Below are positions 37,388-46,271 of a stretch of 64,000 nt of DNA, one piece after another; within the stretch, counting starts at the first letter, position 1, and each line of letters opens with the position of its first letter. Below the pieces are notes generated by a model. That model was not told the origin of the DNA and searched no databases. It was given only the letters and a program-made list of their open reading frames with translations. The DNA is taken from contig JAEUGJ010000003.1 in NCBI GenBank assembly GCA_016775335.1, positions 60,136 to 124,135 of the forward strand. Reading direction: 5' to 3'. Position numbers and translations under genes: made by a program. Origin of the DNA: Mogibacterium sp. Lineage in GTDB: Bacteria; Bacillota; Clostridia; Peptostreptococcales; Anaerovoracaceae.

Positions 37388-38029
37388 CTACTGTTCCGAG
37401 CCTTCTTCCAGATATTTCCGGCGGAGGGTTCCCGGCTGCACGCGAACCAATTCTCCGTACGGTTCCAGCAAATCATCCAAATCGTATTCGTCGAACCCGA
37501 TCAGCGCATATATTCCGTTGATGGAATGCTGCCGAACCTCTTTCGGGGTCTTCACTTCCAGCATGCCCTTCCCCTTGAAATACAGACAATTGACTTCATC
37601 GTCCCGAATGATTTCCTTGAGATCCTTATCCTTAATATAATAGGTAATCATCATCATTCCCTGCTGATAGATGTAGTACAGGCCCTTTGGTGCCGCCTCA
37701 ATTCGGGCAGAATGAATCGCACCGAACGGCTTCTCATACACCTTCTTCCCCAAGCGGTTCACCAGAATGGTTGCCAAACCGGTTACCCAGATGGATGCGT
37801 GCAGCGGCAGCATCTCCTTGGCAGTGCTTCCGCCCTGAGTAAAGAGATAGGCCTTGTAAATGCCAAAACACCCGAGTCCGAATACCAGGAACGTCAAGAG
37901 GCGGTACAGCTTATACTTCGGATGCGCCGCATACCATTCGTTCTTCCTCCGGTTCAGCAGATTTAAATCTCCCAGATACTTGTCGTTATTTCGATCTACG
38001 TATAATTCTTTCTTGTTCTGTTCGCTCAT
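37388..38029 (-). CDS. Unknown membrane protein
   Basis: A 213-residue protein I do not recognise. The charged N-terminus (about 1-40) is followed by two hydrophobic helices (about 43-62, YRLLTFLVFGLGCFGIY, and about 75-92, LHASIWVTGLATILVN). A ~120-residue soluble beta-rich C-terminal domain (RIEAAPKGLYYIYQQG, EIIRDDEVNCLYFKGKG, NGIYALIGFDEYDLDDLL) ends it. It starts 10 bp after the fumarase stop, so it is probably cotranscribed with fumC and malic enzyme. A stress or envelope role is possible but unsupported. Confidence 0.7.
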   Translation of the reverse strand: MSEQNKKELYVDRNNDKYLGDLNLLNRRKNEWYAAHPKYKLYRLLTFLVFGLGCFGIYKAYLFTQGGSTAKEMLPLHASIWVTGLATILVNRLGKKVYEKPFGAIHSARIEAAPKGLYYIYQQGMMMITYYIKDKDLKEIIRDDEVNCLYFKGKGMLEVKTPKEVRQHSINGIYALIGFDEYDLDDLLEPYGELVRVQPGTLRRKYLEEGSEQ

Positions 38030-38039
38030 TGATTCCTCG

Positions 38040-39413
38040 TTATTCTTCCACTCCGGTCATCTGCAGGAGATTGACCCACTGATCGTATTCCTCGCCGGTG
38101 TACATTCCAAGATCGATTCCCGCTTCCCGCAGAGTGCTGTTCTCCCGGTGAGCCTTCTTCGCAATCTGCGCTGCCTTCTCATATCCGATATGCGTATTCA
38201 ATGCGGTTGCCACCATCAGCGACTTCTCCGCATTTTCCGTCATCTTGTCTTCATTCACCTCGATGCCCCGAACGCAGTTCTTTTCCAAAGAAGTGAGGGA
38301 CTCTGCCAGCAGATTAACCGATTCCAGGAACGCCTCTGCCATTACCGGCATGTACACGTTCAATTCGAAATTTCCCTGAGATGCGGCCACGCCGACTACG
38401 GTATCATTGCCCATCACGCGTACTGCTACCATGGTGGCGGATTCCGTCTGAGTCGGGTTCACCTTCCCCGGCATGATGGAACTGCCCGGCTCGTTGGCTG
38501 GAATGGTAATCTCACCCATTCCGCATCTCGGGCCGCTGGCCAGCCAGCGAATGTCGTTGGCCATCTTCATCAAATCGGCCGCCAATCCCTTCAGTGCGCC
38601 GTGAGCCGCCACGTAAGCATCCTTCGAAGACAGGGCATGGAATTTGTTCGGTGCGGTGACGAAATCCTTTCCCGTCAAACGGTTCAGGTTCACCACGGCC
38701 TGCTCTGCAAATCCCTTCGGCGCATTCAAGCCGGTGCCCACTGCCGTACCTCCCAGCGCAATCTCCTTCAGGGATGGTAAGGTTCTCTTCACGTTTTCCA
38801 AGCTGTGCTCCATCATGGATTTCCAGCCGCTGACCTCCTGACCGAATGTCAGCGGAACCGCATCCTGAAGATGGGTTCTTCCGGTCTTGATGGTCTTCAT
38901 GTATTTCTTTTCCAGTTGATCCAGGGTCTGAATCATGCAGTTCACCGCCGGAATCAGCTTCTCCTCAATGGCGAACACCGATGCGATGCTCATGGCTGTC
39001 GGGAAGGTATCGTTGGAGCTCTGGGATTTGTTCACATCATCGTTGGGATGGAGCACTCGGCTTCCTGCCAAATCCGCGGCACGGCCGGCAATGACCTCGT
39101 TTACGTTCATATTGGTCTGGGTACCGCTTCCGGTCTGATAGACCACCAATGGGAAATGATCGTCCAGTTTGCCCTGGAGAATTTCATCGCACACGATAAA
39201 AATGTAGGATGCCTTCTCCGGCGGCAACACCTTCAAGTCCATATTGGCGCAAGCCGCTGCATTCTTCAGATAGGCAAATGCGTGAATGATTTCCACCGGC
39301 ATCTTTCCGCCCACCTTGAAGTTCTGAAAACTCCGCTGCGTCTGTGCACCCCAGTACCGATCTGCCGGTACCTTCATTTCTCCCATCGTATCCTTTTCGA
39401 TTCTGTATTCCAT
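38040..39413 (-). CDS. fumC: Class II fumarate hydratase
   Basis: Interconverts fumarate and malate; oxygen-stable, iron-free. At 457 residues it has the right length. The superfamily signature GSSIMPGKVNPTQ (about residue 317) and the upstream ALGGTAVGTGLNAP and TGRTHLQDAVPLTFG motifs are intact. Aspartase belongs to the same superfamily, but the GTGLNAP/HLQDA set and adjacent malic enzyme favour fumarase. It is 37 bp downstream of the malic enzyme gene, consistent with a malate node in an operon. Confidence 0.92.
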   Translation of the reverse strand: MEYRIEKDTMGEMKVPADRYWGAQTQRSFQNFKVGGKMPVEIIHAFAYLKNAAACANMDLKVLPPEKASYIFIVCDEILQGKLDDHFPLVVYQTGSGTQTNMNVNEVIAGRAADLAGSRVLHPNDDVNKSQSSNDTFPTAMSIASVFAIEEKLIPAVNCMIQTLDQLEKKYMKTIKTGRTHLQDAVPLTFGQEVSGWKSMMEHSLENVKRTLPSLKEIALGGTAVGTGLNAPKGFAEQAVVNLNRLTGKDFVTAPNKFHALSSKDAYVAAHGALKGLAADLMKMANDIRWLASGPRCGMGEITIPANEPGSSIMPGKVNPTQTESATMVAVRVMGNDTVVGVAASQGNFELNVYMPVMAEAFLESVNLLAESLTSLEKNCVRGIEVNEDKMTENAEKSLMVATALNTHIGYEKAAQIAKKAHRENSTLREAGIDLGMYTGEEYDQWVNLLQMTGVEE

Positions 39414-39450
39414 CTTTCCTTGCCTTTCCCTCTGAGGATTCTATCAACAA

Positions 39451-40632
39451 TTAACGGTGAATCGGACGGCACACGCCGGAAGCAACCGCTTCCGCCGATA
39501 CGGCATCCGCAATGGCATCTGCCACCCGCTCGTCAAACGCATCCGGAAGTACGTAGTCCGCATTCAGCTCTTCGTCGGTGATTACCGATGCCAGTGCCTC
39601 GGCTGCCCGAATCTTCATTTCCTGGGTCACCTTGGTAGCGCCTACTCGCAGCAAGCCCTTAAAGAATCCCGGGAATACCAATACGTTGTTCACCTGGTTC
39701 GGGAAATCGGAACGACCAGTTCCCACAACCACAGCGCCGGCTTCCTTTGCCGCGTCCGGCATGATTTCCGGTACCGGATTTGCCATGGCGAAGATAATCG
39801 GATCCCGGTCCATGGAGCGAACCATTTCCGGAGTCACCATATTCGCCTGAGATACGCCCACGAATACGTCCGCATTGTGAATGGCCTCTTTCAGCGTTCC
39901 GCTCTGGTGAATCGGATTGGTGCGATGAGCGATTTCTTCTTTTACCGCATTGTTTCTCGGATTTCCTTCCATCACGATACCCTTGCTGTCACAGAGGATA
40001 ACGCTTCCCAGATGAAGGTCCAGAATTAACTCCGTAATGGCGATTCCTGCCGCACCGGCGCCGTTCACCACGATCTTCAGATCTCCCCGTTTCTTTCCTA
40101 CCACCTTCAGGGCATTCAGAATTGCCGCACAGGTAATGATGGCGGTTCCGTGCTGATCGTCGTGGAAGATCGGAATATCACACTTCTCTACCAGCTTCCG
40201 CTCGATTTCAAAGCATCTCGGCGCGCCGATGTCCTCCAGATTGATGCCGCCAAAACTCTTGGAAATCCGATAGACGGTCTCCACGATTTCGTCCACATCT
40301 TTGGTATCCACGCACAGCGGGATGGCATTCACGTTTCCGAAACGCTTAAACAGCGCACATTTTCCTTCCATTACCGGCATTGCGGCGCTTGGACCGATAT
40401 CCCCCAGTCCCAGAACGGCGGTACCGTCGGTGATTACCGCTACCAGGTTACCCTTTCCGGTGTATTCATAGGCCAGGTCTTCGTCTTTCCGGATTTCCAG
40501 GCAAGGCTCCGCAACTCCCGGTGTGTAAGCAATCGCCAGATCCTCATCGTTCTCAATCGGCGCTCTCAGCGCGATATCCAGCTTTCCTCTCCACTCACTA
40601 TGCTTCTGCAATGCCACTGTTCTGTTGTCCAT
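39451..40632 (-). CDS. NAD(P)-dependent malic enzyme
   Basis: Oxidative decarboxylation of malate to pyruvate (or the reverse). About 393 residues, the short bacterial form. Signatures: YTPGVAEPCLEI near the start, AVLGLGDIGPSAAMPVMEGK, metal site IPIFHDDQHGTAI and nucleotide site VVNGAGAAGIAI. I prefer ATG 40632, which AGGAGG precedes by ~10 nt. No promoter is visible between this start and the terminator of the upstream structured RNA (40673-40700), so expression may depend on readthrough. Cofactor preference cannot be read with confidence. Confidence 0.93.
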   Translation of the reverse strand: MDNRTVALQKHSEWRGKLDIALRAPIENDEDLAIAYTPGVAEPCLEIRKDEDLAYEYTGKGNLVAVITDGTAVLGLGDIGPSAAMPVMEGKCALFKRFGNVNAIPLCVDTKDVDEIVETVYRISKSFGGINLEDIGAPRCFEIERKLVEKCDIPIFHDDQHGTAIITCAAILNALKVVGKKRGDLKIVVNGAGAAGIAITELILDLHLGSVILCDSKGIVMEGNPRNNAVKEEIAHRTNPIHQSGTLKEAIHNADVFVGVSQANMVTPEMVRSMDRDPIIFAMANPVPEIMPDAAKEAGAVVVGTGRSDFPNQVNNVLVFPGFFKGLLRVGATKVTQEMKIRAAEALASVITDEELNADYVLPDAFDERVADAIADAVSAEAVASGVCRPIHR

Positions 40633-40672
40633 GCTCCTTTTTCCTCCTGTCCCGGTTTCCAATCAATAATTC

Positions 40673-40923
40673 AAAAAAAACGAATAGACGCGACCGCGTC
40701 GCTTTCCGTTTACCATATATAGAAAATCCATCCCCTCGGCACTTGACCTGGTCTTTGACCCCACACTTGCCTTGACCCGAGTTTCCCGGAGGACTTACTT
40801 CTAAACTACGCCATGATCACCGCCGCTTCCTGCTGACGGCTTACGTGGATCCCTTTGCCCGCAGCTGGCTTGGACTTTCAACCACAAACATACCGTGGAG
40901 ATGAATTTCTATGCAACATTATG
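40673..40923 (-). ncRNA. Structured noncoding RNA between comFC and malic enzyme genes (raiA-like by synteny)
   Basis: A ~250-nt leftward transcription unit without a reading frame of note. It has a promoter at 40930-40959 and an intrinsic terminator at its 3' end (stem GACGC 40687-40691/GCGTC 40696-40700, then eight T at 40673-40680). The ends can pair: ATAGAAA and ATCTCC near the 5' end match GGGGAT and TTTCTAT near the 3' end, closing a large multi-branched structure. Inside lie a GGTC-AAA-GACC hairpin, a CTCGG/CCGAG helix and three GGTCAA repeats. Location beside comFC resembles raiA-motif RNAs of Firmicutes, as I recall them. A terminator-controlled leader (riboswitch) for malic enzyme is the alternative. 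The RNA call is firmer than its class. Confidence 0.6.
40687..40700 (-). terminator. Terminator stem at the 3' end of the structured RNA
   Basis: GACGC/GCGTC stem with a 4-nt loop; on the minus strand a short spacer (TATTCG) precedes the eight T. It lies ~40 nt upstream of the malic enzyme ATG. Confidence 0.55.
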
Positions 40924-40929
40924 TTTTGT

Positions 40930-40959
40930 AGTATACCATATTATGAAGGCTTATATCAA
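40930..40959 (-). promoter_or_regulatory. Promoter of the structured RNA
   Basis: Minus-strand TTGATA (40954-40959) and TATACT (40930-40935), 18-bp spacer. The -35 overlaps the stop codon region of the small upstream gene, showing that the RNA has an independent start. Confidence 0.65.
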
Positions 40960-41243
40960 CACTCTCCGTAATAGTGAGCAAATTTCAGCGGTCCAAAATG
41001 ATATACCTCCCACGTTTCCAGCATTCCCTGGGTCGCCTTCTCAACCGGCACGTTTTCGGTGATAACATATAAATCTTTGCCCGCACTTCTGTCGTCAGAC
41101 TTTTTGTACTTCATCGTAACTGCACTCTTCGGTGAATATGTGAACACCGCCAGACGCAGCATGATATCGGTGGAGCACATCGCAAGCAAAATCGCCAGTA
41201 CGACAATCGCCGCCACAACTCTTGTCTTTTTTCTTTTATTCAT
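40956..41243 (-). CDS. Small single-span membrane protein (unknown)
   Basis: About 95 residues. A basic start (MNKRKKTR) and a hydrophobic helix (VVAAIVVLAILLAMC, about 9-24) suggest an N-terminal anchor. The outside portion has no family I recognise (DLYVITENVPVEKATQGMLE). ATG 41243 follows GGAGG by 7 nt; a longer in-frame start at 41276 lacks a site. It follows comFC by ~40 bp and may be cotranscribed with it. Confidence 0.6.
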   Translation of the reverse strand: MNKRKKTRVVAAIVVLAILLAMCSTDIMLRLAVFTYSPKSAVTMKYKKSDDRSAGKDLYVITENVPVEKATQGMLETWEVYHFGPLKFAHYYGEC

Positions 41244-41285
41244 ATTTTCACCTCCGCTTAAAACTGCTATCTTCATCTTAGTTCC

Positions 41286-42041
41286 CTATTCACTTTTCAC
41301 CACATCTGCGCCTGCCGCAAAGGTCAGCACGTACACCTGCCGTGCTCCGCCGGCCAGCAGCACTTCCGCCGCCCCGTCCACCGTCGCGCCGGTGGTATAG
41401 ATATCATCGATGAGAAGCACGTCTCGATTCCGAATGGCCTCTGCATTCCGCAGAGTCATTACGCCGGAAAGAATCTGCCGCCGTTCCTCCGGAGTCATTC
41501 CCCGAAGCGGCGCTGTGTTCCGACTGCGCAGCAGCACATCCGGGCAAAAAGGCATATCCTCCAGCCGGGCGAAGTGCTTTCCGATTACGCTCGCCTGGTT
41601 ATATCCCCGAATCCGCTCCTTCTCCGGATGCATGGGCACGGGCAAAATCAAATCGTACATCAGTCCGGTTTCCCGGCGAAGGGCCTCCATCCGGTCGTGC
41701 ATCACCGTACCGACGGTGCGGCCGATATCCGTCCGCCCATGATATTTCAGCGCAAAAACAATGGACCGGGGAAGCTGTCCGTACTCGCAGCAGGTGAACC
41801 CCATATCGAAGATATGAGCATGTTCCCGGCAACTGAAACAGATGTCTCCCGGATTGTTCTCTGATAAGAGTTTTCCGCATTTCCGGCAAGTCCTCCCCGT
41901 CGCCCAGCGAATCTCTCGTCGGCATTCGTTGCACAGGCGGTAGGGCCGGGTGCTGTCAATCACCTTGCCGCAGCAGATGCAGTACAGAGCGTCCGGGTAG
42001 ACCAAATCCAATACTTGTTCTTTCAGCATTCGAAAATTCAT
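41286..42041 (-). CDS. comFC: ComFC/GntX-like phosphoribosyltransferase-family protein
   Basis: About 251 residues. An N-terminal double zinc-ribbon (CICCGK, CNECRRE, CRKCGK, CFSC) is followed by a PRTase domain whose PRPP loop is VLLIDDIYTTGATVDG. ComFC takes part in DNA uptake and transformation in Firmicutes. ATG 42041 has AAGGA 6 nt upstream; ATGs at 42062 and 42047 are alternatives. It lies next to recD2 with the same orientation, and to the structured RNA downstream. Confidence 0.9.
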   Translation of the reverse strand: MNFRMLKEQVLDLVYPDALYCICCGKVIDSTRPYRLCNECRREIRWATGRTCRKCGKLLSENNPGDICFSCREHAHIFDMGFTCCEYGQLPRSIVFALKYHGRTDIGRTVGTVMHDRMEALRRETGLMYDLILPVPMHPEKERIRGYNQASVIGKHFARLEDMPFCPDVLLRSRNTAPLRGMTPEERRQILSGVMTLRNAEAIRNRDVLLIDDIYTTGATVDGAAEVLLAGGARQVYVLTFAAGADVVKSE

Positions 42042-42106
42042 AAACATCCTTTCCGAATACATCTGGGTAAAAATAAATATTTTCCGGCTGCCGCTTTCCG
42101 ATGCAG

Positions 42107-44329
42107 CTAGCCGATGGTATTTCCGAAGTCGATCTGGCGAAGACGATATTCCAGTCCGGTATACCGCTCATCGATTCGGTTGTTGTCCACCATGGCGTGC
42201 ATCCGATCCTCGGAGCCCACCACCACTACCAGGTTTTTGCCTCGGGTCACGGCGGTGTACAGTAGGTTCCGGGTCATGAGCATCGGCGGGAACCAGGTCA
42301 TAGGCATCACCACCGCCGGGAATTCGCTTCCCTGGCTCTTATGCACCGTGATGGCATAGGCCAGCTCCAACTCCATCAGGTCTTCGTTCTCGTACACCAC
42401 CACTCGATCATCGTAGCGAACGGAAACCCGTCCGGATTCCGGATTGATGCCCTCAATTCGGCCCATATCGCCGTTAAAGACGCCCTTTCCCTTCTCGGTC
42501 TCACCGTCTCGCTTCCACTCCATCATGTAGTTGTTCCGGAGCTGCATCACCTTATCCCCTTCCCGGAAAATCCGGCTTCCGGATTTCTTTTCCCTCTTCT
42601 CTTCGGAAGGCGGATTCAACACGCCCTGAAGAACCTCGTTCAGATGAATGGTTCCCAGCAAGCCTTTTTTCGTAGGGGTCAGCACCTGGATGTCGTAGCC
42701 GCTGTGAATAAAATCATAATAATTCTGCAAACGCCCCCGAAAGAGATCCTCCACGGTATTCAGGATATCCTCTTCCCGCGATCGTCTCATTACGAAGAAA
42801 TCTTTGTTGCTCTCATTGGCGTACGGATACTCACCTCGCTGAATCATATGGGCATTCACCACGATTAAGCTCTCGCCCGCCTGGCGAAAAATCTCGTGAA
42901 GCCGCACCGCAGGAATGTATTCGCTGCGCAGCATATCTCGGAGCACGTTGCCTGCGCCCACCGAAGGCAGCTGATCCGCATCGCCCACAATAATCAAGCG
43001 CGTTCCCGGCTTGACAGCCTTCAGCAATCCCTCCATCAGCATCAAATCCACCATGGAGGCTTCGTCGATGATTACCGCCTTTTCTTCCAGAGGGTTCTCC
43101 TCATTGCGACCGAAATTCATCTCGTGCTCATCTTCCGAGTAAACGTATTCCAGCATTCGGTGAATGGTCATGGCCTCCACGCCGGAGGTCTCCGTAATTC
43201 GCTTTGCCGCCCGACCGGTTGGCGCAGCCAGCGCCACTTTGATATCCAACTGTTCCAGTATGTAGACAATGGTATTGATAATCGTGGTTTTTCCCGTTCC
43301 CGGACCGCCGGTGATAATGCAGACATTTTCCGTCAACGCCTGACGGACCGCGCCCCGCTGCTCTTCGGAAAGGTGAATTCCGCCGGATCTGTTTTTTTCC
43401 GCGTCCTGAATCAGATTGCCCAGGTCTGCCGGCAAGGGGTCGATGTGCGCCTCTTTAATCTGAGCCAGATGCCACGCTACGCTCTGCTCCGCCAGATAAT
43501 ACCCATAAAGGTACACCACCGGCGTCTCCTCAATTGTATCCGTCTGAAGCTTCCCCTGGAAAATCATCTGGACCAGGCATTCCTCCACCTGTTCCGACCC
43601 CACGTCCAGAAGCTTCACCGTGGATTCCAGCAGCTGGTCCTTGGGCATGTAGGTGCTTCCGCTCTGGGCAAAATTTTCCAGCACATAGGCTACGCCGCTC
43701 TCCAGCCGGAATTCGCTGTCTTCCTCAAACCCCAGCTTCATGGCAATCTCATCGGCCTTCCGAAAGCTGATGCCGTAAATATCCTCCACCAAGCAGTACG
43801 GATTGTCTTTCACAACTTCCAGGGATTCGCCGCCGTACAGCTTATAGATGCGAACCGCCTGAGCCATGGTAATTCCCAGTTCTCTCAGGGAAAAAGAAAT
43901 TTTCGTAAATTCAATGGTCTCGCCGAAGGATTCCGCGATCACCTTCAGGGATTTCGGTCCGATTCCCCGAATTTCCAGCAGTTTCTCCGGATTCTGCTCC
44001 AGCACATCCAAAGTGGATTTCCCGAAGCGATCCACAATCAAATTGGCCATCTTCGGACCGATGCCCTTCACGTTTCCAGCCGCCAAAAAAGCGCGGATTC
44101 CATCGGCGTCGTCCGGAATCACCTCTTCGTAAGCTTCCGCATTGAACTGCTCGCCGTATTTTCGGTGCATTTTAAATTCCCCAACGATACGGTACTTCAC
44201 GCCGGGATTCGGATCATGAAAACTTCCGGTCACCGTAAACTGTTCGTCTTCCGTTTCAAAGACGCCCACCGTGTATCCATTTTCTTTATTATGAAAAATT
44301 ACCCGCTCCAGTTTCCCGATTTTTTCCAT
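42107..44329 (-). CDS. recD2: ATP-dependent RecD2-type 5'-3' DNA helicase
   Basis: A 740-residue RecD2 without RecBC partners. The N-terminus is an OB-like domain with helix-hairpin-helix pairs (VKGIGPKMANLIVD; IRGIGPKSLKVIAE). The helicase core has Walker A GGPGTGKTTIINTIV (about residue 345), DEAS in IIDEASMVDL, GDADQLPSVGAG and AYAITVHKSQGSEFP. RecD2 acts in mismatch repair and replication-fork processing. It sits downstream of the YhaM gene and 65 bp before comFC. Confidence 0.95.
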   Translation of the reverse strand: MEKIGKLERVIFHNKENGYTVGVFETEDEQFTVTGSFHDPNPGVKYRIVGEFKMHRKYGEQFNAEAYEEVIPDDADGIRAFLAAGNVKGIGPKMANLIVDRFGKSTLDVLEQNPEKLLEIRGIGPKSLKVIAESFGETIEFTKISFSLRELGITMAQAVRIYKLYGGESLEVVKDNPYCLVEDIYGISFRKADEIAMKLGFEEDSEFRLESGVAYVLENFAQSGSTYMPKDQLLESTVKLLDVGSEQVEECLVQMIFQGKLQTDTIEETPVVYLYGYYLAEQSVAWHLAQIKEAHIDPLPADLGNLIQDAEKNRSGGIHLSEEQRGAVRQALTENVCIITGGPGTGKTTIINTIVYILEQLDIKVALAAPTGRAAKRITETSGVEAMTIHRMLEYVYSEDEHEMNFGRNEENPLEEKAVIIDEASMVDLMLMEGLLKAVKPGTRLIIVGDADQLPSVGAGNVLRDMLRSEYIPAVRLHEIFRQAGESLIVVNAHMIQRGEYPYANESNKDFFVMRRSREEDILNTVEDLFRGRLQNYYDFIHSGYDIQVLTPTKKGLLGTIHLNEVLQGVLNPPSEEKREKKSGSRIFREGDKVMQLRNNYMMEWKRDGETEKGKGVFNGDMGRIEGINPESGRVSVRYDDRVVVYENEDLMELELAYAITVHKSQGSEFPAVVMPMTWFPPMLMTRNLLYTAVTRGKNLVVVVGSEDRMHAMVDNNRIDERYTGLEYRLRQIDFGNTIG

Positions 44330-44366
44330 GACTCTCCACTTCTGTTATGTCTATTTTTCTCTCACC

Positions 44367-45326
44367 CTAAAATTTCCGTCGGTACAGTTTCCGATTATCC
44401 AGAGTCCATACCCGTTCGCCGAATTCTCCCGGCTCTACCTTGGATAAGCTCTCTTCCATATCGAACATCTTTGCATCCACAATGTCCAGGTAGTGGAGCA
44501 TTTCCGCTTCCGGAAAAAGAGGCTTTCTCGGGCTGCCGAATTCCGGCTCGTAATGGTGGCTGAGAATCATATGCTCCAGAAGAATGGTCTTCTCCGTTCC
44601 GATTCCCAGTTCCCGGCACCGATCGTGAATCAGTGTCACGCCCTGCACCAAGTGCCCCAGCATCTGACCTTCAAAGGAATACCCCGGAGACACACCATGG
44701 GTATCCGAAAGAATCTCATTCAATTTCTCGATATCGTGGAGCACTACTCCCGCCAAAAGCAGATCCTTGGAGAGGTTGGTATACACTGTACAAGCCTGCT
44801 CTCCCATCATCATCATCCGCTTCACGTGGTACAGCAGTCCGCCGTATTCCGCATGGTGATTGCTCATGGCCGCCGGGTAGTACATCAGCCTCTCCCGGTT
44901 CTCTTCGTAGATTGTCAGGCAGAGCTGCTTCAGCTCCTCATCCTGAAATTCCCGAATCTTTCCTACAATATAGTTATACATGCTTTCCGAATCTTCCGGC
45001 GCCGACTTGTAGAAATCGGCAGGCACCAGACCGTCGTCCCGGTTGGCGTGGCGAATCCGGGTAATGCGCAGCTGCTTCGTTCCCTTCCACTCCGTCACCC
45101 CGGCTTTCACCTTGATGATATCGCCCACCTGGATTCGATTGATGCCATCCAGCTCTTCATCGGAAATATCCCATTTCTTCGCCGAAATCTCCCCGGTGCA
45201 GTCCGCCAATGTCATGTCCAGATATTTTTTCCGATTGGATCCCACCCGAATGGCAATGGTCTTCACCATGAAAAAATCCATAAATTCCATATCCGCCTTC
45301 AATTGAAGAACATAATTCTGCTTCAT
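44367..45326 (-). CDS. yhaM: YhaM-family 3'-5' exoribonuclease (OB + HD domain)
   Basis: A 319-residue protein with an N-terminal OB fold (VKTIAIRVGSNRKKYLDMTL, about 1-110) and a C-terminal HD phosphohydrolase domain with metal ligands in NHHAEYGGLLYHV, VVLHDIEKL and LSHHYEPEFGSP. This is the Cbf1/YhaM arrangement that degrades RNA and single-stranded DNA 3' to 5'. It is transcribed leftward from a good promoter, divergent from nadE. Confidence 0.9.
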   Translation of the reverse strand: MKQNYVLQLKADMEFMDFFMVKTIAIRVGSNRKKYLDMTLADCTGEISAKKWDISDEELDGINRIQVGDIIKVKAGVTEWKGTKQLRITRIRHANRDDGLVPADFYKSAPEDSESMYNYIVGKIREFQDEELKQLCLTIYEENRERLMYYPAAMSNHHAEYGGLLYHVKRMMMMGEQACTVYTNLSKDLLLAGVVLHDIEKLNEILSDTHGVSPGYSFEGQMLGHLVQGVTLIHDRCRELGIGTEKTILLEHMILSHHYEPEFGSPRKPLFPEAEMLHYLDIVDAKMFDMEESLSKVEPGEFGERVWTLDNRKLYRRKF

Positions 45327-45358
45327 TCGCTTCTCCTTTACATTTCATACATTCGTTT

Positions 45359-45387
45359 ATTATACATTATCCCGGAATCCCCTTCAA
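45359..45387 (-). promoter_or_regulatory. yhaM promoter
   Basis: Minus-strand TTGAAG (45382-45387) and TATAAT (45359-45364), 17-bp spacer. Confidence 0.6.
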
Positions 45388-45461
45388 GAAACTATGGCAT
45401 AGCGAGTTTTATTTTTACCCGGGATGTGCTATGATGAAGAGTATTGTAAGGAGGTAGCTTT

Positions 45462-46199
45462 ATGGAATTTGATGCAAAAAAAGCAACGCAAGCCACGATT
45501 CAGTGGATCCGAGACTGGTTCCGGAAGAACGGTCCCGACTGCAACGCAATTATCGGAATCAGCGGTGGAAAAGACAGTTCCATCACCGCTGCCCTGCTGG
45601 TGGAAGCGCTGGGCAAAGATCGGGTCATCGGCGTGTTGATGCCGAACACCTCCCAGTCGGACATTGACATGGCTCAGCTTCTGGTAGACCATCTTGGAAT
45701 CTGCCATTACACCGTAAATATCGGCAGCTGCTACGACGCACTCATGGAGGAAATTCGAAATTCCATCGGTGAAGTAAGCCGGGACAGCGAGATTAATCTC
45801 CCGCCAAGACTTCGGATGTCCACCCTTTACGCCATCGGACAATCCATGAACGGCCGGGTTGCCAACACTTGCAACCTTTCCGAGGACTGGGTGGGATATT
45901 CCACGCGTTACGGGGATGCAGCCGGCGATTTCAGTCCAATTTCCAGTTTCACCACCGCCGAGATTCGGGCCATGGGCCGCGAACTGTGCGTTCCGGAAGT
46001 GCTCATCGAGAAGGTTCCGTCTGACGGACTCAGCGGCAAGACCGACGAGGACAAACTGGGATTCACCTATGAGGTACTGGATCGATACATCCGCACCGGC
46101 GAGATCGACGATCCGAAGACCAAGGAACGCATCGACACCCTGCACGAGCGGAATCTCTTTAAGCTGAGATATATGGACAGCTTCGTATATGAAGGTTAA
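45462..46199 (+). CDS. nadE: Ammonia-dependent NAD synthetase
   Basis: Amidates deamido-NAD to NAD. The 245-residue protein lacks the glutaminase domain, so it uses free ammonia, plentiful in amino-acid fermentation. The N-type ATP pyrophosphatase P-loop is IIGISGGKDSSI (about residue 30). NTCNLSEDWVGYSTRYGD and PSDGLSGKTDEDKLG are conserved substrate loops. AAGGAGG precedes the ATG. It is monocistronic with a terminator at 46217. Confidence 0.95.
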   Translation: MEFDAKKATQATIQWIRDWFRKNGPDCNAIIGISGGKDSSITAALLVEALGKDRVIGVLMPNTSQSDIDMAQLLVDHLGICHYTVNIGSCYDALMEEIRNSIGEVSRDSEINLPPRLRMSTLYAIGQSMNGRVANTCNLSEDWVGYSTRYGDAAGDFSPISSFTTAEIRAMGRELCVPEVLIEKVPSDGLSGKTDEDKLGFTYEVLDRYIRTGEIDDPKTKERIDTLHERNLFKLRYMDSFVYEG

Positions 46200-46216
46200 T
46201 AAATTGCGGTAAAAAT

Positions 46217-46265
46217 AAATCGGAGGCGGCACGGGTTACGGTGCATCCTCCGATTTTTATTTTTG
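46217..46265. terminator. Convergent terminator between nadE and dinB
   Basis: AAATCGGAGG (46217-46226) pairs with CCTCCGATTT (46247-46256), with a T-rich tail on the plus strand. Confidence 0.75.
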
Positions 46266-46271
46266 GGGTCC

